Assembly: GCF_904849725.1 (NCBI RefSeq)
Contig: NC_058519.1
Span: 19,513,267-19,577,266 of the forward strand
Length of the DNA stretch: 64,000 nt
Direction of reading: 5' to 3'
DNA from: Hordeum vulgare subsp. vulgare
Taxonomy: Eukaryota > Streptophyta > Magnoliopsida > Poales > Poaceae
Shown here: one piece after another, positions 1-11,384 of the stretch
How positions within the stretch are numbered: position 1 is the stretch's first letter
Layout: each line of letters opens with the position of its first letter
The notes under the pieces: generated by a model
What the model was told of the DNA's origin: nothing
The model's input: the letters and a program-made list of their open reading frames with translations, nothing else
The model's database searches: none
Program-made: the position numbers and the translations under genes

Positions 1-144
1 GGAACTTGTTTGTTCCTTCCTCTTGGGATCATAATCTTCTTCCTCATCAGTGGTCCAGCCATAAGGATCCAAGTCCCCATAGAACTTGGGGTTAGCGAGG
101 TAATCAGCCACATAAATCTCCCCCTCTGAATCCTGAGAAGACAT
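1..144 (-). CDS. Partial post-pol ORF of Athila-type element (N-terminus only)
   Basis: A reading frame opens at an ATG at 144-142 on the minus strand and runs open to the window edge, so only about 48 residues are visible. The peptide starts MSSQDSEGEIYVADYL and is acidic, with a DEEEDYDPK stretch. It lies downstream of the integrase of the gypsy element in the same orientation. Athila-type elements often carry an extra, sometimes called env-like, ORF in this position. I see no signal peptide or membrane segment in the visible part, so the env-like label is positional inference only. The remainder lies outside the window. Confidence 0.45.
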   Translation of the reverse strand, partial: MSSQDSEGEIYVADYLANPKFYGDLDPYGWTTDEEEDYDPKRKEQTSS

Positions 145-429
145 CTTGGCCTAGATCTGCGGCAGAAAACAGGCTCGAAACGAAAACAGAGGAAATCTAC
201 GTGATACGAGGGTCAGACCTTTCGGGAGAATATATAATGATTGTTTTCGAGGCCATAAGGAGTACTCCACACGAAAACGGGGTCCAGGAGGCGCACGAGG
301 TGGCCACAAGCCCTCCAGCCCTGGCCAGGGGGTAGGCCGGGGCTAGGAGGCTTGTCGCCTCCTCGGGCACTTTCCGGACTGCTTTAAATTTTTCTATTTT
401 TTCAAATATTCCAAAACGGAGGAAAATTG
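145..429 (-). other. Noncoding spacer between integrase and post-pol ORF
   Basis: About 285 bases with no convincing reading frame. They include a GC-rich stretch (about 280-365) rich in ggcc and cctcc. A comparable GC-rich stretch follows the gag gene of the neighbouring element (about 6595-6690), suggesting a shared internal noncoding region of Athila-type elements. Confidence 0.5.
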
Positions 430-3400
430 CTACGAGAAAAGTTTTGGAGTCAGTTTACTTACCGAATCACATACCTCCTCATTTTCGGAGTCTGAAACAG
501 GCTGATAAATATCCCTTATGTACTCCTCCGGAGTTATGGTATTGATAATGTTGCTCTCAACATTTATGGGAGTACCAGAGATATAATGTTTGATCCTCTG
601 CCCATTTACCACTCTCGGACAATTACCTTCCGTGTTGTTGATTTTGATAGCACCGGAACGATATACTTCCTCAACAATGTAGGGACCTTCCCATTTAGAG
701 AGAAGCTTGCCTGCAAAAAATCTTAAACGAGAATTGTATAGCAAGACATAATCACCTACATTGAACTCACGCTTTTGTATCCTCTTATCATGCCACCTCT
801 TAACCTTTTCTTTGAACAACTTGGCATTTTCATATGCCTGAGTTCTCCATTCATCAAGCGAGCTAATGTCAAATAACCTCTTCTCACCAGCAAGTTTGAA
901 ATCAAAGTTGAGCTCTTTAATAGCCCAATAAGCTTTATGCTCTAACTCAAGAGGTAGATGACATGCTTTACCGTACACCATTTTTTTACGGAGACATGCC
1001 CATGGGATTCTTATAGGCAGTTTTATAAGCCCACACTACATCATCGAGCTTCTTAGACCAATTCTTTCTAGATCTATTGACAGTATTTTGCAGAATCAGT
1101 TTAATGTCTCTATTGCTTAGCTCTACTTGACCACTGGACTGAGGGTGATAGGGAGACGCAATTCTATGGTTGACATCGTACTTAGCAAGCGTTTTACGGA
1201 AAGCACCATGAATGAAATGTGAACCACCGTCGGTCATTAGATATCTAAGGACTCCAAATCTGGGAAGATAACTTCCTTAAGCATCCTGATAGAGGTGTTG
1301 TGATCATCACTACTAGTGGGGATAGCTTCTATCAACTTAGTGACGTAATCAACAGCAACTAGGATATGAGTATACCCATTAGATTTTGGAAAAGGTCCCA
1401 TATAATCAAAGCCCCAGACATCAAATGGTTCAATGACAAGTGAATAGTTCATAAGCATTTCCTGACGTTTACTAATATTACCTATTCTTTGACATTCGTC
1501 ACAAGGCAAGACGAACTTACGGGTATCCTTGAAGAGAGTGGGCCAATAGAAACCTGATTGCAATACCTTGTGTGCAGTTCTATCTCCCGCATGGTGTCCT
1601 TCGTAGGCCTCGGAGTGACACTTCTGTAAGATCTGTCCCTTTTCATGTTCACGTACACAACTTCTAATAACACCATCTACTCCTTCCTTATAAAGATGAG
1701 GATCATCCCAAAAGTAATGTCTCAAGTCAAAGAAGAATTTCTTCTTTTGCTCATATGTGAAACTAGGTGGTATATATTTGGCAACAATATAGTTTGCATA
1801 ATCAGCATACCACAGTGCACTACGTGAACCATTGATGACATTCAATTTCTCATCGGGAAAGGTATCATCAATAGGTTGTGGGTCATCAAGAACGTTCTCC
1901 AACCTAGACAAGTTATCTGCTAGTGGGTTATCAGCACCCTTCCTGTCGACAACATGCAAATCAAATTCTTGTAGCAAGAGAACCCACCTGATAAGACTAG
2001 GTTTAGCGTCCTTCTTCTCCATGAGGTACTTAATAGCAGCATGATCAGTGTGAATAGTGACTTTGCAATCAACTATGTAAGACCTGAACTTTTCACATGC
2101 AAACATGACTGCTAAAAATTCCTTTTCCATAGTAGCACAGTTTCTTTGGGCATTGTCTAGAGTTTTACTAGCGTAGTGAATAACATTCAACTTCTTATCA
2201 ACTCTTTGCCCTAGAACAGCACCAACATCATAATCACTAGCATCACACATGATTTCAAAAGATAAGTTCCAATCAGGTGGCTGAACGATAGGTGCAGTTA
2301 TCAAAGCCCTCTTAAGTATTTCGAAGGCTCCCTCACAATCATCATCAAAAACAAAAGAGATATCCTTTTGCAAGAGATTGGTAAGAGGCCTAGAAATTTT
2401 ATAGAAGTCTTTAATAAACCTTCTATGGAAACCAGCATGACCAAGGAAACTTCTTATACCTTTGATATTTGTGGGGTATGGCATTTTCTCGATTGCATCA
2501 ACCTTAGCCTTATCGACTTCAATACCTCTTTCAGAAATTTTATGTCCTAAGACGATGCCTTCATTAACCATAAAGTGGCACTTCTCCCAATTCAAGACAA
2601 GATTGGTATCTTTACATCTCTGTAAGACTCGATCAAGGTTGCTGAGGCAATCATCAAAAGAAGACCTGTAAACGGAGAAGTCATCCATGAAAACCTCAAC
2701 AATCTTTTCGCAAAAGTCAGAGAATATAGCCATCATACATCTTTGAAAGGTGGCAGGTGCATTACATAAGCCAAAAGGCATACGTCTATAAGCAAAGGTA
2801 CCGAAAGGGCAGGTGAAAGTGGTTTTCTCCTGATCACATTGTGCAACTGGTATTTGGGAGAAACCAGAATAACCGTCTAGAAAGCAGAAGTGTGTGTGTT
2901 TAGACAGTCTTTCTAGCATTTGGTCGATAAAAGGCAAAGGCTAATGATCTTTCCTAGTGGCTTTATTCAATTTCCTAAAATCGATGACCATCCTATAGCC
3001 AGTAATAATCCTCTGTGGGATCAATTCATCCTTATCATTAGGGACAACGGTAATGCCTCCCTTCTTAGGGACGCAATGCACCGGACTCACCCAATCGCTA
3101 TGAGCAACAGGATAAATGATTCCCGCTTCCAGAAGCTTTATATTTATTTTTTTACTACCTCCTTCATCTTAGGATTTAATCTCCTTTGATGATCAGAAAC
3201 TGGTTTGGAATCAGGATCAGTTTTAATCTTGTGCTGACATAGAGTGGGACTAACGCCCTTAAGATCATCAAGAGTATATCCAATAGCAGCACGGTGCTTC
3301 CACAGAGTTTTTAGTAATTTCTTTTCTTCATGCTCTGAGAGGCTAGCACTAATAATAACAGGATATATCTCTTTTTCATCAAGATGTGCATACTTAAGAG

Positions 3401-3692
3401 TATCAGGCAACTGTTTAAGCTCGAACACAGGATCACCCTTTGGCGGGGGTGGATCCCCAAGCAGTTCAATAGGCAGATTATTCTTAAGGATAGGATATTG
3501 TTCTAAGACAACTCCATCTATCTCATCCCTTTCATCCATATGCATATCATTTTCATGCTCAAGCAAGTATTGCTCTAAGGGATCAGTAGGAGGCACGGCA
3601 ATAGAAGCTAAGGCAATAGTTTCATCCTTACTAGGCAACTCCTTTTCATGAGGTTGTCTACCAAACTTGGAGAAATTGAACGCATGTGACAC
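430..3692 (-). pseudogene. pol: Ty3/gypsy (Athila-type) pol: RT, RNase H, integrase, frameshifted
   Basis: Read on the minus strand from 3692 to 430, this encodes in order a pol N-terminal region and RT fingers (3692-2940, broken), the RT palm with [12 protein letters not shown] and the catalytic box VFMDDFSVY (about 2900-2640), RNase H with [13 protein letters not shown] and [12 protein letters not shown] (about 2260-1990), an integrase zinc finger (HHAGD...CDECQ, about 1590-1490), and the integrase core with [10 protein letters not shown], then DGGSHF and GQVELSNRD for the D,D,E residues. The C-terminal part runs through 981-430. Frame breaks near 2940-3143, about 1240-1260 and 982-986 (a T-run) make it non-functional. 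In a live element these enzymes copy element RNA into DNA and integrate it. Order RT-RH-IN marks Ty3/gypsy; the sequence style and the tRNA-Asp primer site point to the Athila lineage. Confidence 0.9.
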
Positions 3693-3833
3693 ACCTTCAA
3701 AACCAACAGTGACAGTTTGCTTCTCACAATCAATATGAGCATTGACAGTATTGAGAAAAGGTCTGCCAAATATGATGGGACAAAAGCTATCTTGGGTGGT
3801 AGCAAGAATGAGGAAATCAGCAGGATACTTTGT

Positions 3834-5218
3834 TTAACCACACAAGACTTCAACATCCCTAACAATTCCCACAGGGCAGATAGTATCTCTATTGGCAAGC
3901 TGAATAGTGACATCAATAGGCTCTATCTCAATAGGTGCAATCTCATCTTTGATTTCATCATATAAAGATTGAGGTATTGCACTAACACTAGCACCCACGT
4001 CACATAAACCATGATAGCAATGATCTCCTATCTTAACAGAAACAACAGGCGTGCCAACAACGGGCCTATGTTTGTCTCTAGCGTGAGGTAGCAATTCTAG
4101 CAGCATCTTCACAGAAGTGAATATTATGTCCCTCAACATCGTCGGACAGAAGATCTTTGATAATAGAAATGCTAGGTTCAACTCTAATTTGCTCAGGGGG
4201 AGTAGGTGTTCTAATGTAGCCTCTACGTATCACAGTTGAAGCTTTAGAATGATCCTTTATCCTAACAGGGAAAGGTGGTTTCTCAATGTAAGCACTAGGA
4301 ACAACAGGATCATTATAGGCAATGACTCTTTCTTCAACTGGATTGGGTTTAACTACATTGACTTCTAAAGGAGGATGGTATTTAAACCACTTCTCTTTGG
4401 GGAGATCAACATGAGCAGCAAATGATTCACACAATGAAGCTACTATCTCACAGTCAAGTCCATACTTAACGCTAAAGTCACAAAAAGTATTTGTTTCAAC
4501 AAAGGATTTAACGCAATCAAACTGGAAATTCATACCTGACTCCTTACCTTCTTCAAGCTCCCAATCTTCAGAGTTGCATTTAATTCTATCCAATAAATTC
4601 CATTTGAAGTCAATATCTCTCTTCATAAAAGAACCGGTACAAGAAGTGTCAAGCATGGTGCGATCATCATGAGAAAGCCGAGCATAGAAGTTCTGAATGA
4701 TAATTTCTCTCGAGAGCTCATGGTTGGGGCATGAATATAACATTGATTTAAGCCTCCCCAAGCTTGAGCGGTGCTTTCTCTGTCACGAGGCCAAAAATAT
4801 TAAATATAATTCCGATCACGATGTACTAAATGCATAGGATAAAACTTTTGATGAAATTCCAATTCCAACCAATTGTAGTCCCATGATCTAGTATCATCAC
4901 ATAGCCTATACCATGTCAACGCCTTATCCTTGAAAGATAAAGGAAAGACCTTCTTCTTGACCTCATCTTTGGGCAACCTGCAAGCTTAAATAAACCACAA
5001 ACTTCATCTACATAGATTAGATGTAAGTCTGGATGTGATGTTCCATCTCCTGTAAAAGGATTAGCCAGCAGTTTCTCAAGCATACCCGAAGGAAATTCAA
5101 AGCAAATATTTTCAGTAGGTGTTGTAGGTTGAGGGGCAACTATTTGTGCTTCCGTTCGAGGTGAAGATACCCCGAACAAGCCCCTCAAAGGATTAGTATC
5201 CATAGCGACAAGTGACAA
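3834..5218 (-). pseudogene. gag: Athila-type gag-protease region, frameshifted
   Basis: Three minus-strand pieces make up the gag-protease part of the same element as the pol downstream. The N-terminal gag piece is at 5218-4916 (includes FTGDGTSHPDLHLIYVDEVC). A middle/C-terminal gag piece is at 4761-4078. A retropepsin-like piece is at 4181-3834, with the motif LCDVGASVSAIPQSLYDE supplying the Asp-containing active-site loop. Breaks around 4770-4910 and 4080-4180 separate them. Gag forms the particle shell and the protease cuts the polyprotein. The start codon at 5218 lies about 60 bases from the primer binding site, which is short but plausible for the leader. Confidence 0.8.
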
Positions 5219-5280
5219 TAAATTTCAGCATGCTATATGAATGTTTTCTTACCAAGTTCCACTTACCAAAGGCGCTTCAC

Positions 5281-5298
5281 TCCCCGGCAACGGCGCCA
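5281..5298 (-). other. Primer binding site (tRNA-Asp type) of first Athila element
   Basis: The plus strand reads TCCCCGGCAACGGCGCCA, which equals the 3' end of plant tRNA-Asp including CCA. The minus strand is therefore complementary to it, as expected for a PBS of a minus-oriented element. It lies between gag and the LTR edge at 5310. Confidence 0.85.
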
Positions 5299-5309
5299 GA
5301 AAAGAGTCT

Positions 5310-5510
5310 TGATGACCCACAAGTATAGGGGATCAATCGTAGTCCTTTTGATAAGTAAGAGTGTCGAACCCAACGAGGAGCAGAAGGATCTGACAAGTGG
5401 TTTTCAGCAAGGTATTATCTGCAAGCACTGAAATTGTGGTGAGATGATTTGTAGCAAGCAACAAGTAACAAAAGTAGCAACAGTGCAGCAAGCAACTGTG
5501 ATCTCTAAGT
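5310..5510 (-). repeat. LTR end adjoining the PBS (right boundary uncertain)
   Basis: The plus strand starts TGATGACCCACAAGTATAGG 11 bases after the PBS, which is the expected outer edge of a minus-oriented 5' LTR. I cannot find the opposite LTR edge. By about 5510-5560 the sequence reads like internal DNA of another element, so this LTR is probably truncated or was recombined. The 5510 boundary is an estimate. Confidence 0.5.
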
Positions 5511-6071
5511 TGTCATTGCAAACATGTTTCCCTCACAACAAAGCTGAATCAGGCATGATGAGCTAGTCATATTTACAACAACAAAATAGAACGAGTTCAT
5601 GCCAGCTTTTCCAGGCTCAGTCACTTCATCATATATCGTCATTATTGCCTGTCACTTGCACGACCAAACGATGTGAACAATAATAAGAGTGCTCGTGCAT
5701 TGGACTAAAGCTAGAATCTGCACGCAAACACAAAGGAGAAGACAAAGTAATATGGCTCTTTGAAAGCTAAACAGGTATGCATGCAAGAGCCACTAAACAT
5801 TGTAACCAATATCTTCTACCTTGACCCAAAGAAAAAGAAAACTATCTACACGGGAAAGCTCCCAACAAGCAAAAGAAGAAAAGAAAATCTTTTTGGTTTT
5901 TCTCTAACTAGACAGAAACACAAAAAGAAAACGAGAAAAAGAAAATAAACTAGCATGGATGATACAGTGGCAAAGTGTGAACACCGGCTAACAAAGTGAA
6001 AGCATAAGCAACAATGTAAAGTCGGTGAGAACATGTACTCCCCCAAGCTTAGGCTTTTGGCCTAAGTTGGT
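5511..6071 (-). other. Noncoding internal region with polypurine-tract-like motif
   Basis: No gene seen. It is A-rich, and at about 6040-6063 holds CTCCCCCAAGCTTAGG, whose minus-strand complement is purine-rich and resembles the polypurine tract region before the 3' LTR in Athila-type elements. It probably belongs to the 3' internal region of the second element. Confidence 0.4.
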
Positions 6072-6437
6072 CTACTCCCAAGGATGGTCCTGGAGACACC
6101 CAAAATCATAATGGGGGTTATACGGGAGCGCCGCAGCCACTGCCTGAATAGTTGCCTCATGGAGACGAGCAGCCTTTGCCTCCCTCTCATACTCCTCTGC
6201 CTCTCCTCTGGTTATGTAATATCTCCGTTTTACCTGAAAGTCAAAGAAGGCAGGAGCAGGAAGGGTAATATGGAAAACACGCTGCCGGTTAAATATCAAA
6301 CGGTATAGGAGGGATTCATCATCCCTCTCAAGGAACTGGTAGCGTGTCAAAGCGACGTGGACAAGGAAAGCTGTATGGAGTGGGGGATCTCCTTCGCGGA
6401 TGGGTACTCCAAGAAATTGGACCAATGGAGGAGTCAC
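6072..6437 (-). CDS. Accessory ORF of second Athila element, unknown function
   Basis: An uninterrupted 121-codon minus-strand frame begins MTPPLVQFLGVPIREGDPPL and has a Glu/Arg/Ala-rich helix-like segment (GEAEEYEREAKAARLHEA). It lies downstream of the gag-protease gene and upstream of the polypurine-like motif, the position of the extra ORF in Athila elements. The first Athila copy has a post-pol ORF in the same relative place, but the two visible N-termini do not look alike. I recognise no domain. It may be an element gene fragment rather than a complete protein. Confidence 0.4.
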   Translation of the reverse strand: MTPPLVQFLGVPIREGDPPLHTAFLVHVALTRYQFLERDDESLLYRLIFNRQRVFHITLPAPAFFDFQVKRRYYITRGEAEEYEREAKAARLHEATIQAVAAALPYNPHYDFGCLQDHPWE

Positions 6438-6991
6438 TTACCAAGGAGTAATTTCCCCAAAACAGTTCAGAGAATGGTGATTTGAGCAAAGAGATCGTAA
6501 ATCCCAACAAGAGGAGCAAGAACATCGGTTTGAGCTGCGAAACGATTTTTTCTGGAGGTAGGAGAACCAGATGAGAGCAAGAATGAGTGGAGGGGGTGCC
6601 TGTGGGCCCCCACAAGCCTGGGTGGCGCGGCCAGGGGGTGCCCGCGCCCCTAGAGCTTGTCGCGCACTGGTGTGGGCCCCAGACAAGCTCTTTGTCTCAG
6701 AATTTTTCAAAAAATCAAGAAAAAAACATACTTGATTTTCACGGCGTTCAGAGAACTTTTATTTTCGGGGTACTTTTCTACCGAACGCTAAAACAAAAAA
6801 CAGGGAAAACTAAACTAAATCTATCATTTTTCTTCTAAGCAACCGAAGGTTAAAGCTTAAAACAGAGGTTTGTGACTCCTTGATTCATCCATCTCATGGT
6901 CATCGAAAGAAATCCGTCAATGGGGTTGATCAAATCCCCTCGACAAAACTTTTCGAATCGCAAAAGAGAACGGAGAATATTTGAATAGTCA
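6438..6991 (-). other. Noncoding region after gag-protease, GC-rich patch
   Basis: No gene. It contains a GC-rich patch at 6595-6690 and A-rich flanks. There is no reverse transcriptase or integrase between gag-protease and the accessory ORF, so pol is absent from this copy. Confidence 0.5.
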
Positions 6992-9535
6992 CTAGGTCAC
7001 CTTAATGGGGATGTGAATCTCCCCAACAAGCAAATCATACTTCATCTTGACACGAGCAATAGGGCATTCAAAGCTCCCAATAAGAATCGATGAAGTCTTT
7101 TCGATACCATTGATGCAATGTACTCGATATTGTTTCTTCGGAAAGTGCACTGTATGCTCATTACCGTTGACATGGAAAGTGACATTGCCTTTGTTGCAAT
7201 CTATAACAGCCCCTGCGGTGTTTAAAAAGGGTCTTCCGAGGATGACCGCCATGGCATCGTCCTCCGGAATATCCAAGATAACAAAGTCTGTTAAGATAGT
7301 GACATTAGCAACCACAACAGGCACATCCTCGCAAATGCCGATAGGGAAAGCAGTTGATTTGTCGGCCATTTGCAGAGAGATTTCAGTGGGTGTCAACTTA
7401 TCCAGTTCAAGCCTACAATAAAGAGAGAGATGTATAACACTAACACCGGCTCCAAGGTCGCATAAAGCAGTTCTAACGTAGTTACCTTTAATGGAGCAAG
7501 GTATAGTGGGCACACCGGGATCACCTAGTTTCTTAGGAGTTCCACCATTGAAGGTATAATTAGCGAGCATGGTGGAAATCTCAACCTCAGGTATCCTCCT
7601 CTTATTAGTCACAATATCTTTCATGTACTTAGCATACGGAGACACTTTGAGCATATCTGTCAAACGCGTTTGCAGAAAGATAGGTCTGATCATCTCAACG
7701 AATCGCTCAAAATCCTCATCATCCTTTTTCTTGGATGGTTTGGGAGGAAAGGGCATGGGTTTCTGAACCCATGGCTCCCTTTCTTTACCATGCTTCTTAG
7801 CAGCGAAGTCATTCTTATCGTATCTTTTATTCTTAGGTTGTGGGTTATCAAGATCAGGTTCAATCTCCACATCATTTTCATTGCTAGGTTGAGCATCATC
7901 ATGAACATCACTATTGATATTATCATTAGGCTCATGTTCATCACCAGATTGTGTTTCAGCATCAGAGACGGAGGCATCGTTTGGACTCTCAGGTGTAGCA
8001 GCAACAGAGTTGCTAGCGTGCAGGTTCCTATCATCTTTCTTCTTCTTTCTAGGATGACTAGGTGCATCAGTGCTAACTCCTTGAGAATCTTGTTCAATTC
8101 TCTTCGGATGACCCTCAGGATACAAAGGTTCCTGAGTCATTCTACCGCCTCTAGTGACGACTCTGACATAATTGTCATTCAACTCATTGAGCAAGTCATT
8201 CTGAGCTTTAAGTACTTGTTCTACCTGAGTGGTAACCATAGAGGCATGTTTACTCAGAAGCTTAAGATCATTGACGTTTCTGTCCACACAAGCACTTAAA
8301 TGACTAAGCATACGAGCATTCTGTTCCAATTGTGTGCTAACATAATCATTGACACTTTGTTGTTTGGCAACGAAGTTAACAAATTCCTCCATGCATAAGC
8401 TAGCAGGTTTATCAAAAGGAATATCACTCTCATCAAACCTACGCAGAGAATTTACTTCTACCACCTGTATCGGGTTATCGAGACCATGGATCTCTTCGAT
8501 AGGTGGTAGATTTTTGACATCTTCAGATTTAATGCGTTTCTCTCGCATAGATTTCTTGGCTTCTTGCATATCTTCAGGACTAAGGAATAGAATACCTCTT
8601 TTCTTCAGAGTTGGCTTAGGAGGTGGTTCGGGAATAGTCCAAGCATTCTCATTGCACAAGATGTTATTCAGTAGGATCTCAGCTTGTTCTACGGTTCGTT
8701 CCCTAAAAACACTACCGGCACAACTATCTAGGTGGTCTTTGGAAGCATCGGTAAGTCCATTATAGAAGATATTAAGTATTTCATTCTTCTCAAGAGGGTG
8801 ATCAGGCAAAGCATTCAGCAGCTGGATAAGCCTCCCCCAAGCTTGTGGGAGACTCTCTTCTTCAGCTTGAACAAAGTTGTATATTTCCTGCAAGTCAGCG
8901 TGCTTCTTATGGGCAGGGAAATATTTTTCAGAGAAGTAGTAGACCATATCCTGGGGGCTACGCACACAACCAGGAGTAAGAGAAGTGAACCAAGTCTTAG
9001 CATCATCCTTTAGCGAGAAAGGAAACAGCTTGAGGATATAGTAGTGGCGGATCTTTTCCTCACTAGTGAATAGGTTGGCTATATCGTGCAGTTTGGTAAG
9101 ATGGGCTACAACCGTTTTAGACTCATAACCGTGAAAAGCATATGATTCGACCAGAGTGATTAACTCAGGGTCGACAGAGAATTCATAATCCTTATCGGTC
9201 ACAAAGATAGGCGAAGTAGCAAACTTCGGGTCGTATTTCATCCTAGCGTTCATAGAATTTTCTTTCCACTTGTGCAGTAATTTCTCAACATCATAGCTAT
9301 CATTACACGCAATAAAGTCCTCAGCTATCTCTCCCTCCGTAACATAGCGCGTATCAGGCATAACACGCAATTCAGGCATAGTAGCAGGTTCTACTTCAAT
9401 AGTATCAGCAGTTTCAGAAGTATCATCAGATCTAGCAGCAACTCTAGCAATATGTGCATCAAGGAATGCACCTAGTGGCAAAGCAGTATCAAGCATAGCA
9501 TCATCAGGCAAAGCAGTAGTAGCATCATAAGGCAT
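6992..9535 (-). pseudogene. gag: Gag-protease of second Athila element, N-terminus cut off by copia insertion
   Basis: This is a long open minus-strand frame of 847 codons. Domains in order: a short repeated stretch of the DDAMLDT type at the N-terminus; a retrotransposon gag domain around residues 90-290 (FSLKDDAKTWFTSL, YFPAHKKHADLQEIYNF, EILNIFYNGL); a charged, repeat-poor linker; and a retropepsin-like domain near residues 680-830 with LCDLGAGVSVIHLSLY and AVILGRPFLNTAG. The frame stops at 6992 with no RT or integrase following, so the element carried only gag-protease and would depend on enzymes supplied by other elements. The true N-terminus continues beyond the Angela-type insertion, at 18152-18408. 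The body of the gene is strikingly free of stops compared with the first Athila copy. Confidence 0.88.
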
Positions 9536-9537
9536 AG

Positions 9538-9542
9538 TATCA
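9538..9542. repeat. Target-site duplication TATCA, left copy
   Basis: TATCA immediately precedes the copia LTR at 9543. The identical TATCA at 18147-18151 immediately follows the other LTR. A 5-bp duplication is normal for copia integration. Confidence 0.92.
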
Positions 9543-11366
9543 TGTTGGAAATATGCCCTAGAGGCAATAATAAATTAGTTATTATTATATTTATTTGTTC
9601 ATGACAATTGTTTATTATCCATGCTATAATTGTATTGATTAGAAACACAGTGCATGTGTGGATACATAGACAAAACACTATCCCTTGTAAGCCTCTAGTT
9701 GACTAGCTCGTTGATCAAAGATGGTCAAGGTTTCCTGACCATAGGCAAGTGTTGTCACTTGATAACGGGATCACATCATTAGGAGAATCATGTGATGGAC
9801 TAGACCCAAACTAATAGACGTAGCATGTTGATCGTGTCATTTTGTTGCTACTGTTTTCTGCGTGTCAAGTATTTGTTCCTATGACCATGAGATCATATAA
9901 CTCACTAACACCGGAGGAATGCTTTGTGTGTATCAAACGTTGCAACGTAACTGGGTGACTATAAATATGCTCTACACGTATCTCCGAAGGTCTTCGTTGA
10001 GTTAGTATGGATCGAGACTGGGATTTGTCACTCCGTGTGACGGAGAGGTATCTCGGGGCCCACTCGGTAATACAACATCACACACAAGCCTTGCAAGCAA
10101 TGTGACTTAGTGTAAGTTGCGGGATCTTGTATTACGGAACGAGTAAAGAGACTTGCCGGTAAACGAGATTGAAATAGGTATGCGGATACTGACGATCGAA
10201 TCTCGGGCAAGTAACATACCGAAGGACAAAGGGAATGACATACGGGATTATATGAATCCTTGGCATTGAGGTTCAAACGATAAGATCTTCGTAGAATATG
10301 TAGGATCCAATATGGGCATCCAGGTCCTGCTATTGGATATTGACCGAGGAGTCACTCGGGTCATGTCTACATAGTTCTCGAACCCGCAGGGTCTGCACAC
10401 TTAAGGTTCGACGTTGTTTTATGCGTATTTGAGTTATCTGGTTGGTTACCGAATGTTGTTCGGAGTCCCGGATGAGATCACAGACGTCACGAGGGTTTCC
10501 GGAATGGTCCGGAAACGAAGATTGATATATAGGATGACTTCATTTGGTTACCGGAAGGTTTTCGGGCATTACCAGTAATGTACCGGGAATGACGAATGGG
10601 TTCCGGATCTTCACCGGGAGGGGGGACCACCCAGCCGGGAGGGCCCAAGGACCTTGGGGGTGGCGCACCAAGTAGGTGGGGTCAGCCCAAGGCTGTCTTG
10701 CACAAGAGAAAGAAAAAACCAAAAGAAGAGAAAGAAAAAAAAAAGGAAAGGTGGGAAAAGAGAGAAGGACTCCACCTTCCAATCCTAGTTGGACTAGGAT
10801 TGGAGGAGGACTCCTCCTCCCCTTGGTGGCGCAGCCCTTGGGGCTCGTTGAGCCTCAAGGCAAGCCTCCCCTCCCTCCTCCTATATATATGGAGCAATTA
10901 GGACTGATTTGAGACAATTTTTTCAAGGCAGCCCGACCACATACCTCCACGGTTTTACCTCTAGATCGCGTCTCTGCGGAGCTCGGGCGGAGCCCTGCCG
11001 AGATTAGATCATCACGAACCTCTGGAGCGCCGTCACGCTGCCGGAGAACTCATCTACCTCTTTGTATCTCTTGCTGGATCAAGAAGGCCGAGATCATCGT
11101 CGATCTGTACGTGTGCTGAACGCGGAGGTGCCGTCCGTTCGGCACTAGATCGTGGGACGGATCGCGGGACGGTTCGTGGGACGGTTCGCGGGGCGGATTG
11201 AGGGACGTGAGGACGTTCCACTACATCAACCGCGTTCACTAACGCTTCTGATGTGCGATCTACAAGGGTACGTAGATCGGAAATCCCCTCTCGTAGATGG
11301 ACATCACCATGATAGGTCTTCGTGCGCGTAGGAAAATTTTTGTTTCCCATGCGACGTTCCCCAACA
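9543..11366 (+). repeat. 5' LTR of Angela-type element
   Basis: 1824 bp, TG...CA ends, matching 16326-18146 almost base for base. It carries the promoter (TATA run at 10882-10890) for element transcription. Confidence 0.93.
10882..10890 (+). promoter_or_regulatory. TATA box of the 5' LTR
   Basis: TATATATAT within CTCCTATATATATGGAGC, following a pyrimidine-rich stretch. The same motif is at about 17662-17670 in the 3' LTR and in all three LTRs of the composite unit downstream. Its conservation and position fit the core promoter of BARE/Angela LTRs. Confidence 0.65.
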
Positions 11367-11367
11367 G

Positions 11368-11384
11368 TGGCATCATGAGCTAGG
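11368..11384 (+). other. Degenerate primer binding site of Angela-type element
   Basis: TGGCATCATGAGCTAGG begins two bases after the LTR. The usual initiator-Met-tRNA site of copia elements is TGGTATCAGAGC; this one is altered, with a C for T and an extra T. The same altered form is seen inverted at about 36350-36364. Confidence 0.6.

Noticed and set aside
5281..5298. tRNA-Asp gene
   Set aside because: Only the 3' end of tRNA-Asp matches and no cloverleaf is present; it is a primer binding site.
10028..10276. Frames of about 80 codons recurring at 10028, 16810, 30450, 34338 and 37457
   Set aside because: They are antisense frames inside copies of the same copia LTR; similarity reflects LTR repetition, not a gene family.
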